Source of the DNA: Echinometra lucunter
Taxonomy: Eukaryota > Echinodermata > Echinoidea > Camarodonta > Echinometridae
DNA: 64,000 bases
Assembly (NCBI GenBank): GCA_029962745.1
Contig: CM057157.1
Location: 29,098,732-29,162,731, forward strand
Direction of reading: 5' to 3'
A program made the position numbers and the translations under genes. A model generated the notes under the pieces. The model was given only the letters and a program-made list of their open reading frames with translations. It searched no databases and was not told the origin of the DNA. Positions 13,468 to 24,901 of this stretch are shown in pieces (the first letter of the stretch is position 1; each line of letters opens with the position of its first letter).

Positions 13468-16400
13468 CTGGAGAAAGAAGGATGAGAACAAACGAAAGGG
13501 TTGTTGAGACCAAACTACAATGTACATGTATATGCGAGAAAAATTGTCTGTTTTCCATAAAGTTGAAATACATGATGCTTTCAAATGATACCTTGCTTGC
13601 ACAAATCTACAGTGTGTGTCTTCCACTTCACAGAACATAAATTATTATTGTCATAGAGCTCAAACTGTCACAATTTAACCCTTTGTTTCAGGGTTATCTT
13701 CTCTTTCTTTCTTTTTTTTTTTCTGGAACACACTGTGTAGGAGATTCACACATAAGGATAAATGTTACACAAACATACATGTACATAAAACGTGGGTGGG
13801 TAATGGGGATCCCAGTCCATAAATTCTTGGCATCATTTATGGCTGTAATATCCAGCTGGCCAACGTACATGTTTATTTCTTCTCTCAAGGCTCATTGCTG
13901 TCATCTCTTTCCATAAAACATGTGGAGGCCCTAAACTGGCCCTTCATGTTGATGCGCATGTACATGATGCAAAAGTTGGCTTTCTTTTATATCAGTATGT
14001 CCATGATTTGTCTGTTACATCGTCGCATATGGTGGCTTATCACTGTGTATAAGTTTGAACATCTCTTAAATCATTACTGCCCCCCCCCCTCCCTTCCCAA
14101 GTAATGGCAACAAAATACAGTCAGTGACCCCATTTTTCCCCTTAACCCTCCCACGATGCATTCCACGAACCTGGCCTCCGTTCTGGTTTGTCAAGGTTGC
14201 AATTAACGGCACCTACATGTACATGCTGCAGGGATTAGGCAGTTGCACACGCTGCAGTGCAGTTTTTTGAACATTTCAGTAAAGGTGCATTGAGAATGAG
14301 ATATGATGCGACTTTGTGCCGCCACATTGTGCCGCCACATTTTTCGTGTACAGGTTTATGGGGTATAGGGCGACAAAAAAAGGTTGCGAGGCAGGACACA
14401 TTTTGGTTTGCTGCCTGGCTGCAAAAAAATGTGCATCAAATTCCTAAAAAGTTAGCGCAAAAATTGTTGTCTAGAGAATGTTTGCGCAAGTTTTGACAAA
14501 ATTCTCTCTTATTTGAGAGTTGACACGTTACTGCGCATTCATTAGCATAAGTGGCCGCACAAAGTCACATCCTATCTGAACACAAAAAATGTGCCAGCAC
14601 AATGTGGCGGCACAAAGTCGCATCATATCTGAAGTTCTAAACGCAACTTTAGGGATTAAAAATTGTGCAAGGCTTTGAGAGCCGAGGTGAGGCGCAGCGT
14701 CCACCCCGTGGGGGCAGCACCGATGATGTTCTGGGTAGTCCCAGATGACAGGAGCCTATAAATATCGCGTGACCCCCTGACTGTGGCAAATACCAAAGTA
14801 GGCCAAGTGTTTGTGAGATGCTAGCTATGAGGCAGGGAGACAGGAATGTCTGGCAGCTACACGATGATGATGATGCCGAACTCAACCTGGGCGAGAGCTT
14901 AGTCTGAGGGTGAAGTCTGATTACCCATGCACAAGCTTAACAACAACATATGGATGTTACATAAATGAATTTGAATTGTGGAGAAGCAATTTTACACTTT
15001 AAAGAAGGAAATTCGGATAACTACTAAAGAAAGCATTCGTCCCCCCCCCCCAGCCCAAGAAACAATTATATCACAAATATATTACAGAGATACAGAAATA
15101 TATACATGTAAATCTCCTTAATTTTAGATGAAATACTTTAAACACACTTCTATGTGTGCAAGTAAACTTCAGAAAATTGCTTGAACTATTGCTTAAGTAC
15201 TATAAGTACTTTTTATGTCAGTGGGGTAGAGATCAGTAATATACTGATTACTGCGTTAAGTATAGAATATACATTCGTATGCAATCACAAAAGAAAATCC
15301 AGAAATAACAAAAGTTTTTTGTACTGTCTTCTGGATACAGACTATATGCAAATATTTTGTGGCTTTCAACAATATTGATTAGAAGCCTCCATAACAATTC
15401 TGAAAGTCAAATCAAAATATTCTAAATATTTCAATGGAGGCTGCCCATCAAATCAACAAGGTGAAAAGAGAGATTAATCACATAGAAAGTAAACCCTCCT
15501 CAACAGTGAAAGGGTTATTCATCCCCCCCCCCCTTCCCCACCCTTGATGTGGCCTGACCATCAACTTGTCTTCACCCTTCTGACTGTGAAACAAAATTGA
15601 GATGGAAAGCTGTCAGTCAACATGCTCTAAAGTCCCTGTCCATGTTCTAGAACGCAAATTGCATTTACAAGGAATCGCTTCCCAGCATCACGAAAGCTAA
15701 AATGCCAAGCAGGTGACAAGTTTGGTGTTTTAAATGGACTCATTATCTACTCATGCTTACGCAGAAGTGGATCATATATCATGCGCTCAAACCCAGAAGG
15801 GTGTTGAGACTATAGTGTAGTAGTGATTATCCTTTTGGCTTCAAGCAGACAATATGCTCTGTGCCATGTGTATGCCATAGAAGATCATATGGCCTGGGGT
15901 CCTAAAGCTACACAGGTCCAAAAGATATGTGATATGTTCCGTGTACAAAATTTTGATGCGACTGAGCAACAAGAATATTATAATAATAATATTCTGGATT
16001 TATATAGCACCTAATACATGTCTAAGAGAGTCAAGGTTTGCAAAAAAGAATTGATCAGTTGATACTGTACTGTATTTCTTGTGATATCATTAAGTTAGAA
16101 ATCAGGATGACATTCACACCAGTTTCAAAATTAAAAATAACACTATTTATTACATACAGCTTTAGGACTCTTCCATTTCACACAAAAAAATTTGACATTG
16201 ACATTGATGCCAACTTGAATTACGTGTTACTGACATTCGTCCGTTGTACTTTTCAGAACAAATTAACTTTAGAATATGTAGAACCTAGACAGATTCAAAG
16301 AAATTTGCATAAATTAATTAATTCTGTTGACTTTTTAGCTGCTCAGAGCAAAGTGCATAGCTTTTGGTCCTCCCCATCGTATTAGTAGAGGCATACACTT

Positions 16401-16938
16401 TCATATTTGTGACATTATACAGTATTTGGTGCAAGCAAGGTTCTTATTTTGTACACTAGAAAATATCTATTAGCTAAAACCACTCAACAATTTGAGGGTA
16501 CTACCAAAAATGAAAGCAACTACATGTATCTACTGAAAAACACCGAAAAACATTTTGAAAAACATGTAGGATAATTAAGAAAAAAAATGACTGAAATACC
16601 TTGATCAAAAAGTAAAATTTGTAGATTCACAGAGGTCTGCAAACCTTTATTTGATGTACCCTTAACTTTCAGGTAATTTCAAAAATGATGAAAAAAAAGA
16701 AAAGGAAAAAGATTAACATAAACAAGACAGAACTGATCTTATAATAACTTATCGCAAGATCGAGATAAAACTTATGGACCTAACTGTTTTTTTTAGAATT
16801 AAAATTCATCTTCAGTGGTAATGTACCTCAATTGATAATTCACCTTATTTTTCACCGCCATATTAACAGAAATATAAAAAAAATAGTAGGCCTATTCTAC
16901 ATGTATTTATGTTTAAACAAAAGGTTTGAAATACTTAC
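13468..16938 (-). other. Intron of the DNAJB gene (3.5 kb)
   Basis: Bounded by GTAAGT at the donor and CAG at the acceptor. It contains a foldback element (14281-14650), short C-rich runs and a fragment near 15970-16010 resembling dispersed repeats that carry TTTATATAGCACC. No coding exon recognised inside. Confidence 0.8.
14281..14650. repeat. Foldback element in the DNAJB intron
   Basis: Left arm GATATGATGCGACTTTGTGC (followed by CGCCACA) reappears inverted at 14575-14640. The interior repeats the CGCCACATT motif. About 370 bp, no coding capacity. Confidence 0.7.
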
Positions 16939-17748
16939 ATCTCTTAGTGGAATTTTAGCCTTGTAGATTAAGTTGCTGCCATCTCTGTTGAACACAGAAT
17001 GTGGTATGTCTTTTAGAGTGAACACGATATCTGCCGGAGTTTTCTTTGGGCCTTGGTCACCTTCTTTAGGAAATGTGATTTTTGTGCCTTCCTTCCATCC
17101 TGGCTTTACATTGATTTCCAGAATCTTGTCCTCAGTCCTTGTTGTCCGGCCGTCGTCATTCAATACCCGACGACTGATTTTCATTTTTTTCGTGCACCCA
17201 CGGAAAATGTCCTCAAGCGTGACCCTAAGGTCGTGGTGTACTGGTGGATCTTGCCGTTTCCTTTGACTGTTACTTCGTGTTTGGTGGACTCCTGGGAACC
17301 CACCAAACCCACCGAAGTCATCATCGATGTCCATTGCTTCAGGTTGGCCACCCCCGAAATTAAAGCGAGTGTTTTGTTGGCCACCCATGCCACCAACATT
17401 GAAGAACATGTCAAAGGGGTTGTTGCCACCAAAGAAGCTTGTGAAAGTTGCGTTGGGATCGCCATGGAATGTCCAAGTGAAGTTCTCTCCTTGCTCTCCT
17501 TGTGGGGCACCTGCACCTCCTTTCAGACCTTCTTCACCATATTTGTCATAAATGTTCTTCTTTTTCTTGTCGCTCAAAACTTCATAAGCTTCAGCTATTT
17601 CTTTGAATTTCTCTTCTGCTCCTTTTGACTTATTCTTGTCAGGATGATACTTCAGTGCCATCTTCCGATAGGCCTTCTTGATCTCATCGTCAGAGGCATC
17701 CTTGGATACCCCTAGCACCTTGTAATAGTCTTTCCCCATCTTGGTCAT
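16939..17748 (-). CDS. DNAJB1: DNAJB1-type HSP40 co-chaperone, first coding exon
   Basis: Class B (type II) J-domain co-chaperone that stimulates HSP70 ATPase and delivers clients; cytosolic/nuclear in known relatives. Seen here: a J domain at residues about 5-70 with the HPD tripeptide in KYHPDKN, a Gly/Phe-rich region (about 75-150, with [12 protein letters not shown]), no zinc-finger CXXCXGXG repeats, then the C-terminal domain I with [20 protein letters not shown] and [17 protein letters not shown]. The exon ends in phase 0 after IPLRD at a GTAAGT donor and joins 13467-13234. Two start codons are possible: ATG at 17748, or ATG at 17739, which has the better context (AAGATGG) and gives the family's usual MGKDYY start; I favour the second. 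It lies head to head with HSP70. Orthology among DNAJB1, B4 and B5 is not resolved. Confidence 0.95.
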
Positions 17749-18184
17749 AGGTGACGGCTATTTTTTGTTTCACAATCCAAGACGAAAAACGATCTCCTCT
17801 ACGAGAACGACAAGAATATATTCCTCTTCAAAATGACTTTGTAAATTGTAGCAAAGCCTAACTGTTACACTTTCGAATAAGAGTTGTTGTAATAAACTGC
17901 TGATCAAGAACAGCTGGGCGACACCCGAAAACGAAAGTTGTGACTTGGATCTTGTTAATTACGTTGGTTGTGTGCCGAAGTCAAATAAAGAGTTCCAACG
18001 GCAAACTTGACGTTAAAATATCACGAAATGAATGTTCACTCCACACGATGAATGTTGGAAACTGTGTGACAGTCTGCTTCTCTCAAGTGCTGAGTAAAAT
18101 ATTATTAAGATGTTTCGCAATTTTCGCCTTTTAACCGGCTGCTAGTGCTGCGTGGCCGTCATCGGTCCGGTTGGCCTTGGTACG

Positions 18185-18194
18185 GTTCCAGAAT
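18185..18194. promoter_or_regulatory. Heat-shock element, TTCnnGAA core
   Basis: GTTCCAGAAT holds one inverted pair of HSF pentamers (nTTCn nGAAn). It lies about 40 bp from the stronger element at 18234. Confidence 0.55.
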
Positions 18195-18233
18195 TGGCAG
18201 TGTGTAATCATAACGTTCTCGTAAATAAGATAA

Positions 18234-18256
18234 CGAATATTCTCGAAGCTTCGAGA
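18234..18256. promoter_or_regulatory. Extended heat-shock element, four perfect pentamers
   Basis: The sequence reads CGAAT ATTCT CGAAG CTTCG AGAT: four contiguous, alternately inverted nGAAn units plus a partial fifth, the ideal binding arrangement for trimeric HSF. It is about 490 bp upstream of the DNAJB start and 58 bp upstream of a plus-strand TATA box, so it could serve either direction. Confidence 0.75.
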
Positions 18257-18288
18257 TATGTAAACAATACACAGAGCGCGCGCGCGCG

Positions 18289-18319
18289 CCAATGAACGGT
18301 AAGGAAGCCCGCTTATAAA
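18289..18319 (+). promoter_or_regulatory. CCAAT and TATA boxes of an unassigned plus-strand promoter
   Basis: CCAAT at 18289-18293 and TATAAA at 18314-18319 follow the heat-shock element with promoter-like spacing and directly follow a CG-repeat tract (18276-18289). A short open frame (ATG 18361, stop 18531, 56 residues, unrecognised, Cys- and Arg-containing) lies downstream. The product could be a heat-inducible non-coding RNA, a truncated gene, or nothing. Confidence 0.45.
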
Positions 18320-18944
18320 CCGCCCATTTGGGCTAGTAGTTCATCGTGGAGCGGTTCACTATGGATTATTACGCATTTCTGCAAATGATGTGCGATTTTT
18401 CGAGTAAAAGCCGCTGTTTTGCGGCCCTCGAGGGCTTTCTTCCGGGAAGGGGGGAAACACCCACCGGACGATGGCAATGGAAACGAGAGGTTAAACGAGG
18501 ATGCCCATGCTGCATTGTCATCATGTTTTGACCCGGGGTTTTAACCTAAGAAAAATACGTCATCATCTTCTTTGATCATCAATCATTCATCAGCCAGCTG
18601 CCAGCCTATTATTTTTTTTTCAAAAATAAAAAATCGATCTACAGACAGGAAAAAGTTTGAAAAAAATCGGACAAGCAAGAAGGGAGCTATAATGATTTGG
18701 GACTCAAAATACTGCATAACTGAATCTCAAACTAGGTACATGGCGAATGGGCAGGGGTCAACTCAACTCACATCTCTTCTAAACAAATTTTCTAAACAAC
18801 GATGAGAACATGATTTGTAGTGAATAAGAATACTGATTTTAGTCCCGCCTTACAAGTTCATGCATAATGAGAGAGTCATCATGATGATGTTACCGTAGTT
18901 TTTTGCATCTATTACAAACCCATGTTCAGGTTCAATGGATCCAA

Positions 18945-18950
<6 letters not shown>

Positions 18951-18998
<48 letters not shown>

Positions 18999-19013
18999 CA
19001 CACACACACAGGG
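18951..19013 (+). repeat. Compound GA / CAGA / CA microsatellite
   Basis: A run of GA dinucleotides passes into CAGA tetranucleotides and then CA dinucleotides. Confidence 0.95.
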
Positions 19014-19625
19014 CTAGGGAGAGACGGGGGGGGGGGCTCGGGGCTGATGAAGAGGGGAGGACACGACTCATGAGTGCTTAAGATGCTAAACTGATACCAT
19101 TTTGACACTTTTGGATAAATATGCTATCTATAAATAGATGCCTTCGAGCTTTCGTGGGTTATCCTGGTCAAGCTTACTGATCTGTTATTCTTCGATTTAT
19201 ATATCCATTGTGTTTTGGAGCCTTGGCAAATAAAATCAATCAAAAAAATCAATCAATCTTTTTTCATGATAGAAATAAATTACTGCTTTCTCAAGGGAAG
19301 GTAATTGATATGATAAGGCAGTTATTAAATCTGAAATGAGTATTTGATTGGAGAAGATAACAAGAAACCACGTATTTCGAGTAATAATTTCTACTTTAAA
19401 AAAAAAAGGTTGTTGTTGTTGATTTTTACGGCGCTGTCAATCAAAAATGAATATTTACGCCACAGTTCAAGAGTCAATCTTATAATGGGACCGCTAACTG
19501 TAGCAGACAACAACAGTCAGATTGGTAAAATGTATCATAATCGATTGCTGGACAAAGTCCATTAGCGCGATGTAAGCGTGGTAATCAGCGATGCCTTATG
19601 CTGAAGAAACGAGAACAGTCTGATA

Positions 19626-19633
19626 TGACGTCA
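19626..19633 (+). promoter_or_regulatory. CRE palindrome upstream of HSP70
   Basis: TGACGTCA is a perfect CREB/ATF-type site, 122 bp upstream of the proximal TATA box. Confidence 0.5.
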
Positions 19634-19708
19634 CGAGAACGAGTCGAGAACAATCTGGGATTTTCCCGGCGGTGTGAAAAGGCTTCGCTCTATTTATAAA
19701 CAATGTAC

Positions 19709-19720
19709 GAGAAGCTTCTC
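19709..19720 (+). promoter_or_regulatory. HSP70 promoter heat-shock element
   Basis: GAGAAGCTTCTC is a palindrome holding the nGAAn nTTCn core, and a further in-register GAA follows at 19731. It lies about 30 bp upstream of the proximal TATA box, as expected for a heat-inducible HSP70. Confidence 0.65.
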
Positions 19721-19747
19721 CTGTGTTGGCGAAGCTGGCGTCTGCTC

Positions 19748-19754
19748 TATATAA
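19748..19754 (+). promoter_or_regulatory. HSP70 TATA box
   Basis: TATATAA sits 297 bp upstream of the HSP70 start codon, implying a 5'UTR of roughly 260 nt, plausible for an inducible HSP70. A second candidate TATAAA is at 19695-19700. Confidence 0.6.
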
Positions 19755-20044
19755 CCCGGCTCATCGTCGCTTTAGCTTCAATATCGAATCTCGAAAGCTC
19801 GGAGTTCGCACCAAAAATCGAAGGAAGCTTATTTCATCTTCAGCGTTTTTATTTAGTAAAGCCACTCGCACATATTTTTATTTGACATTCTTCACGAACA
19901 TTTTGAGAACAGAATCTGTGTTTCGAAAGGAGAGAACCATTAGCCCGGATCATTAAGTAGATACCGACCAGCAAACTTCTTATTATTGAAAAAGTTGTAA
20001 CCTGTTTTTCGACGCAGCAATTTACTTCTCCAAGAACATTTGAA

Positions 20045-20232
20045 ATGGCTCCAGGAAAAGCACCAGCTATTGGAATCGACTTGGGCACCACCTATTCTTG
20101 TGTTGGAGTTTTCCAGAACGGAAAGGTGGAGATCATTGCCAATGATCAAGGAAACCGGACCACACCCAGTTATGTTGGTTTTACCGACACGGAGAGATTG
20201 ATCGGCGATGCAGCCAAGAATCAGGTGGCAAT
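20045..20232 (+). CDS. hsp70: HSP70, exon 1
   Basis: Encodes the first 62 residues and two bases of codon 63: [20 protein letters not shown] onwards, with the HSP70 signature 1 (IDLGTTYS) that binds ATP phosphate, and the conserved [12 protein letters not shown]. The donor GTAAGT follows AT of the Met codon (phase 2) and joins the G at 22312, giving the uninterrupted [20 protein letters not shown]. The ATG is preceded by an A-rich context. There is no signal or transit peptide, so the product is cytosolic. Confidence 0.95.
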
Positions 20233-20351
20233 GTAAGTATATGATCAACTCTCTATTCACTTTGTTATATTTAGATATATGATAAACTTATTTTATTGCG
20301 ATGCCCTTTATTTCTACAGTAAAAGAAATTCAGTTTTCATTTTACCAGGAA

Positions 20352-20680
20352 CTCTCTCTAAAAAAAAAGAAAAAAAAAAAAAAAGAGTGAACGCGTTCAC
20401 TCTGTTAGGGTTGAATTTCAGAAGAGAGTGCATTTAGAGTGAATTAAGAGTAAAAATTGTGATATCAAACAAAGTCACTCTTTATTCACTCTTTGAGGGG
20501 TGACCGTCAGGGATCACTCAAGGATTGTGAGTGATCCCCGAGGTCACCCCTCAAAGAGTGAATAAAGAGTGAATATAACAATTTTTACTCTTAATTCACT
20601 CTTAATTCACTCTAAATGCACTCTCTTCTGAAATTTCCCCCCTAACAGAGAGTGAACGCGTTTTTTTTAGAGAGAGAGAA
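20352..20680. repeat. Large hairpin element in the HSP70 intron
   Basis: Arms of roughly 130-150 bp are inverted copies: the left has AACGCGTTCACTCTGTTAGG and later CACTCTTTGAGGGGTGACC; the right has the reverse complements in reverse order. GAGTGA/TCACTC is repeated throughout. The loop is under 20 bp near 20515-20535. Confidence 0.8.
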
Positions 20681-20737
20681 TATAAATCAGTGTAACATCA
20701 TAATAGAGTCTATACTCCAAAATATCAGATTAACCAG

Positions 20738-21099
20738 TTAACCCATTCGTGACAGAGGTCCACATTTTGTGGTTTGGCCTAACATCTTTTGATGCAAAGC
20801 CCTAAAAATTTTGGTTGCGTCAATATTCGTTGTTTGATGCTGAAAATTTTTAAAAGGAAAATAAGCACTAAAATCCTTAAATTGGCAATGTGATAGAAGG
20901 TTTAAAATCACCGTTTCCCCCTGCAAATGGGCAACTCTTTGACTTCTCATCATAATTTCTGTCAATTTATATTCATTTCAGATACATGACGTTTTATAAG
21001 AAAAATGTAGCAATAAAATAAGAATGTTGGTGTTGCCAATTTGAAGAATAAAAGCTGATCAAATAAGGCTTTAAATAATTCCTGTCACGAATGGGTTAA
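20738..21099 (+). mobile_element. piggyBac-like MITE, internally deleted copy
   Basis: TTAA is followed by CCCATTCGTGACAG, and the far end is CTGTCACGAATGGG followed by TTAA: 14-bp perfect inverted repeats flanked by TTAA. It is 362 bp, about 50 bp shorter than other copies, missing the block between CCCTAAAAAT and TTTGGTTGCGTC. Confidence 0.85.
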
Positions 21100-21604
21100 C
21101 GAGTGTAATACCATTCTCCGCTTAATTGCTATCTTCAACTGTAATCATAGCTGATATAGGCGTATAATGTAAAGGTAATGTAATTCTTTTTGGTTCTTTC
21201 GGATATTTAGGATAAGAAATAGAGGATTATTAAACGAACACACAAATAGGTTTTCGATTTCAGATGCATTTTGATGGAAATAATTATGTTCTTGAAAAAC
21301 TTGAGTTTTTTCGATTTTAGTATATGATCTTTCACTACAATATTATGAGTTTATTATTGATTTTTGCAGCAATAAAATGAAGAATTTCATAAAATTTCTA
21401 GCAAGTACCAACTAAGTATGATGACATAATTTTCTCGGTTTTATGACATTACAGACAACATTATAATTATCTTTTCAGTTAAATGTCAATATAAACACAC
21501 CAAAAAAACTAACCCCCCCCCCCCCCCTAATTAAAAATAGCACAACTTTTTAACGAAAAAAGTTTTGAGCAATATAATTTGGCAGGAGTGTTCTTACATT
21601 TATT

Positions 21605-22198
21605 GACTAACTTCTATGTGAAAGTGAGATTGATCCGTCGAATCATGCATGAGTGAGCAGACATTAAAGGCAAAAATGTCACTTTTCAAAAGTCACAAGA
21701 GTCATTTTGGGGGTCTATGAAACAAAACTTGGTGAATTTGGTTTCTTCGATTATTTGACCCCGTCATGCCTATCCCTGACACTTTTCATGTTTATCACAG
21801 TTGGGTGAACACAATTTTTTGAAGAAAGAGATGTTCAGCCCTCCTTAATCTACAAAATCCATTCAGTTTATGGAAAGAATTGGCATCAACCAACATGAGT
21901 CAGCACAATAATGTGAAAATACCGGGTAGTCGTTTTTCCGGCATTAAACAGTAAATTTTCAGCATTTCTTGCTTCATGGTGAAAAATGTCCTCACTCAAC
22001 CATGACACAACCTCGATAAACATCAACAGCACTTAAACAAACATCAGAAAAAGCTTGTTTCACAGAATCACCCCCCCCCCCCCAAAAAAAAAAAATGACT
22101 CTTGTGACTTTTGAAAAGTGACATTTTTTTGCCTTTAATGTCTGATCACTCATGCATGACCCGACAGATCAATCTCATTTTCAAACAGAAGTTAGTCG
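21605..22198. mobile_element. Foldback MITE with about 105-bp arms
   Basis: The left arm (GACTAACTTCTATGTG through GTCACAAGAGTCATTTTGG) recurs inverted at 22095-22198. The interior is non-coding with a C-run and A-run at 22070-22094. It is inserted close to the HSP70 intron 3' end. Confidence 0.8.
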
Positions 22199-22311
22199 GG
22201 GGGGGGGGGGGGCTGTCAGATTAATATGATTTGACCTATTCCACCAACTTATTCGTTTGATAAGTATGATAGATGCCAATAACCAATTTCTTGTTTCATT
22301 ATTTATGACAG

Positions 22312-24028
22312 GAATCCCAAGAACACGATATTTGATGCCAAACGTCTGATAGGGAGAAGATTCACGGATGAGACTGTTCAATCTGACATGAAGCATTGGC
22401 CTTTCACCGTCGTCAACAAAGGAGGCAAGCCGATGCTGCATGCAGAGTACCTAGGAGAACAGAAGACGATGGCACCAGAAGAAATCAGCTCCATGGTCCT
22501 GACCAAAATGAAAGAGACAGCCGAGGCTTACCTTGGCCAGAAAGTCACCGATGCCGTCATCACCGTTCCCGCTTACTTCAATGATGCACAGCGACAGGCG
22601 ACGAAGGACGCAGGTGTGATCGCAGGGCTTAACGTCCTCAGGATCATCAACGAACCCACCGCTGCCGCTCTCGCCTATGGACTCGACAAGAAGCTCAAGG
22701 GAGAGCAACACGTCCTCATCTTTGACCTCGGTGGTGGTACGTTCGATGTCTCAATCCTGGCCATTGACGACGGGATCTTTGAAGTGAAATCGACAGCCGG
22801 CGACACTCATCTCGGAGGAGAAGACTTCGACAACAGACTTGTCCATCATCTCGCCGAGGAGTTCAAGCGAAAGCATAAGAAGGATCTGAAGTCTAACCCA
22901 AGATCACTTCGCCGTCTCCGCACTGCCGCAGAACGAGCCAAGAGAACACTATCCAGCAGTGCTCAAGCCAACATCGAAGTTGACTCACTCTACGAAGGCA
23001 TCGACTTCTACTCCAGCGTTAGCAGAGCAAGATTCGAGGAGCTGTGTTCAGATCTCTTCAGAAAGTGTCTGGAACCAGTAGAGAGGGCCATCGTTGATGC
23101 TAAGATCGACAAAAAGAAGATCGACACCGTGGTACTAGTCGGTGGATCAACACGAATCCCAAAGATCCAGAAGCTTCTTCAGGAATACCTCAACGGCAAG
23201 GAACTCAACAAGTCTATCAATCCTGATGAAGCTGTAGCCTACGGTGCTGCTGTCCAAGCTGCCATCCTATCGGGTGACCAGAGTGAAGAAATCAAAGAGG
23301 TTCTTCTAGTTGATGTGGCTCCTCTTTCCCTTGGTATCGAGACAGCTGGAGGTGTGATGACAAAGCTTATTGAGAGGAATACTAGAATTCCTACCAAGGC
23401 AGCCAAGACCTTCACCACCTACGCCGATAATCAGCCTGCTGTTACCATCCAAGTATTCGAAGGAGAAAGAGCTCTGACCAAAGACAACAACCGACTTGCC
23501 CAGTTTGAGTTATCCGGCATCCCTCCCGCACCACGCGGCGTTCCCAAGATCGAAGTCTCTTTCGAGATCGACGCAAACGGCATCATGAACGTCACCGCCA
23601 AGGATGAGAGCACGGGTCGTAGCAACAAGGTCACCATCACCAACGACAGCGGTAGGCTCTCCAAAGACGACATCGATCGCATGATCAACGATGCCGAGAG
23701 ATTCAAGGCAGAGGATGATGCTCACCGAGAGCGTATCGCCGCCAGGAACCAACTCGAGAGCTGCGCTTTCAACGTCAAGTCCGCCGTCAACGACGCTTCA
23801 GCAGATGGCAAGCTGAGCTCCAACGACAAGGACGCTGTAATCAAAGCAGTTGATGACGTCATCAATTGGATGGAAAACAACACTTTGGCAGACAAGGAGG
23901 AATTAACCTACAAATTGGAAGAGCTGCAGAAGACATGTTCTCCCATCATGGCTAAACTTCATGGTGGTCCACAGGCGAATTCGTCATCATCAGGCAGTGG
24001 AGGTCCCACAGTCGAGGAGATGGACTAA
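22312..24028 (+). CDS. hsp70: HSP70, exon 2 (most of the protein)
   Basis: Completes a 634-residue cytosolic HSP70, an ATP-driven chaperone that binds exposed hydrophobic segments of clients. Visible: signature 2 [14 protein letters not shown], signature 3 [20 protein letters not shown], the interdomain linker [12 protein letters not shown], the substrate-binding domain and the helical lid. The tail is short ([18 protein letters not shown]) and lacks the GGMP repeats of constitutive HSC70, so it looks like an inducible paralogue. The final four residues are EEMD rather than EEVD, the motif that docks TPR cochaperones and class B J-proteins; one base change (GTG to ATG) would explain it. The frame is intact and carries an intron, unlike many intronless inducible HSP70 genes. 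Confidence 0.97.
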
Positions 24029-24901
24029 TGTCATAGTTTTAGCAGAAATTAATACGCCATTATGTGCTAAATGCCCTAAATGGAGGGACTTGCAATCTTT
24101 TTACTTGAGACCAGACTGTATATATGTTGCAAACATACATTTACTCTTAAAATTGTTAATCTTAAGTACAACAGGGTATGACATTTTACCAAAGCATGAC
24201 TGAATTTCTTTAAATCTAACGCGAAGAAAGATAGCGTACTTTGGAGATAACGCAGTAAAAAGATATTTATGAACTTGTGAACTGAATGTATTAAGTAAAT
24301 CTGCCCGAAAGTACTGAATGCAAGAAAATTATATTTAATAATTATTCTATATCTATATGTATATTTATATTCATGATATTTATTAATGTTTTCCTATAAA
24401 TTATATGTATTGCCTGAAGCACGTTGCTTTTAGTAAATAATATCAGTTTTGTTACAACTATCATGAAGAAAAAAAATTGAAAATATCGGCTCTGTAAAAA
24501 TTCATTTTTGAGTTTTTACGTATAAGAATATTGAATAGCTTAATACATATACATTTTTTTATTCAACTCTGAGAAAGTGTTTGAAAAGCAATATGTCTAT
24601 CATGTCAATAATAGAAAATTATCTTTATTTTTGTAAATAACTTTTATCTTAGATACTCTCGTAACCATGTGCAGTGTTTATAACAAAAAGCAGGTCTGTT
24701 TTGTTACTGCACTGGCTTTTGAGTTGTTTCGTATTTCAGTATTTATTTTGTCTTTGCTTGATTTGAAGCACAAGTTATTTTCAAAGATGTGAACATATTC
24801 AAATATGAATAACATTTAATATTTAATAAATTGATGCGGATGTTTCATTTGATACCGCATAGATATATTCAAAGATGTGAATATACTGAAACGTTAATAA
24901 A
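24029..24901 (+). other. HSP70 3'UTR with candidate poly(A) signals
   Basis: AT-rich sequence with ATTTA motifs. AATAAA occurs at 24825-24830 and 24896-24901, both plausible cleavage signals about 0.8 kb from the stop. The 3' end is not proven. Confidence 0.5.

Larger units (their letters stand above)
17749..20044. promoter_or_regulatory. Divergent HSP40-HSP70 intergenic control region
   Basis: About 2.3 kb separates the start codons of two oppositely transcribed chaperone genes. It contains two strong heat-shock elements near 18.2 kb, a CCAAT/TATA block on the plus strand at 18.29-18.32 kb, and a second cluster (CRE, HSE, two TATA boxes) just upstream of HSP70. A GA/CAGA/CA microsatellite lies at 18951-19013. 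Confidence 0.7.
20233..22311 (+). other. HSP70 intron (2.1 kb) rich in mobile elements
   Basis: Starts GTAAGT and ends CAG. It holds a large hairpin (20352-20680), a TTAA-flanked MITE (20738-21099) and a foldback element with long arms (21605-22198); these fill over half of it. Confidence 0.85.

Noticed and set aside
14860..14930. Possible C/D snoRNA (ATGATGA and CTGA motifs about 50 nt apart)
   Set aside because: On the strand opposite to the DNAJB transcript, no terminal stem, and both motifs are short enough to occur by chance.
16038..16385. 115-codon plus-strand frame in the DNAJB intron
   Set aside because: AT-rich, no conserved motif, antisense to a real gene.
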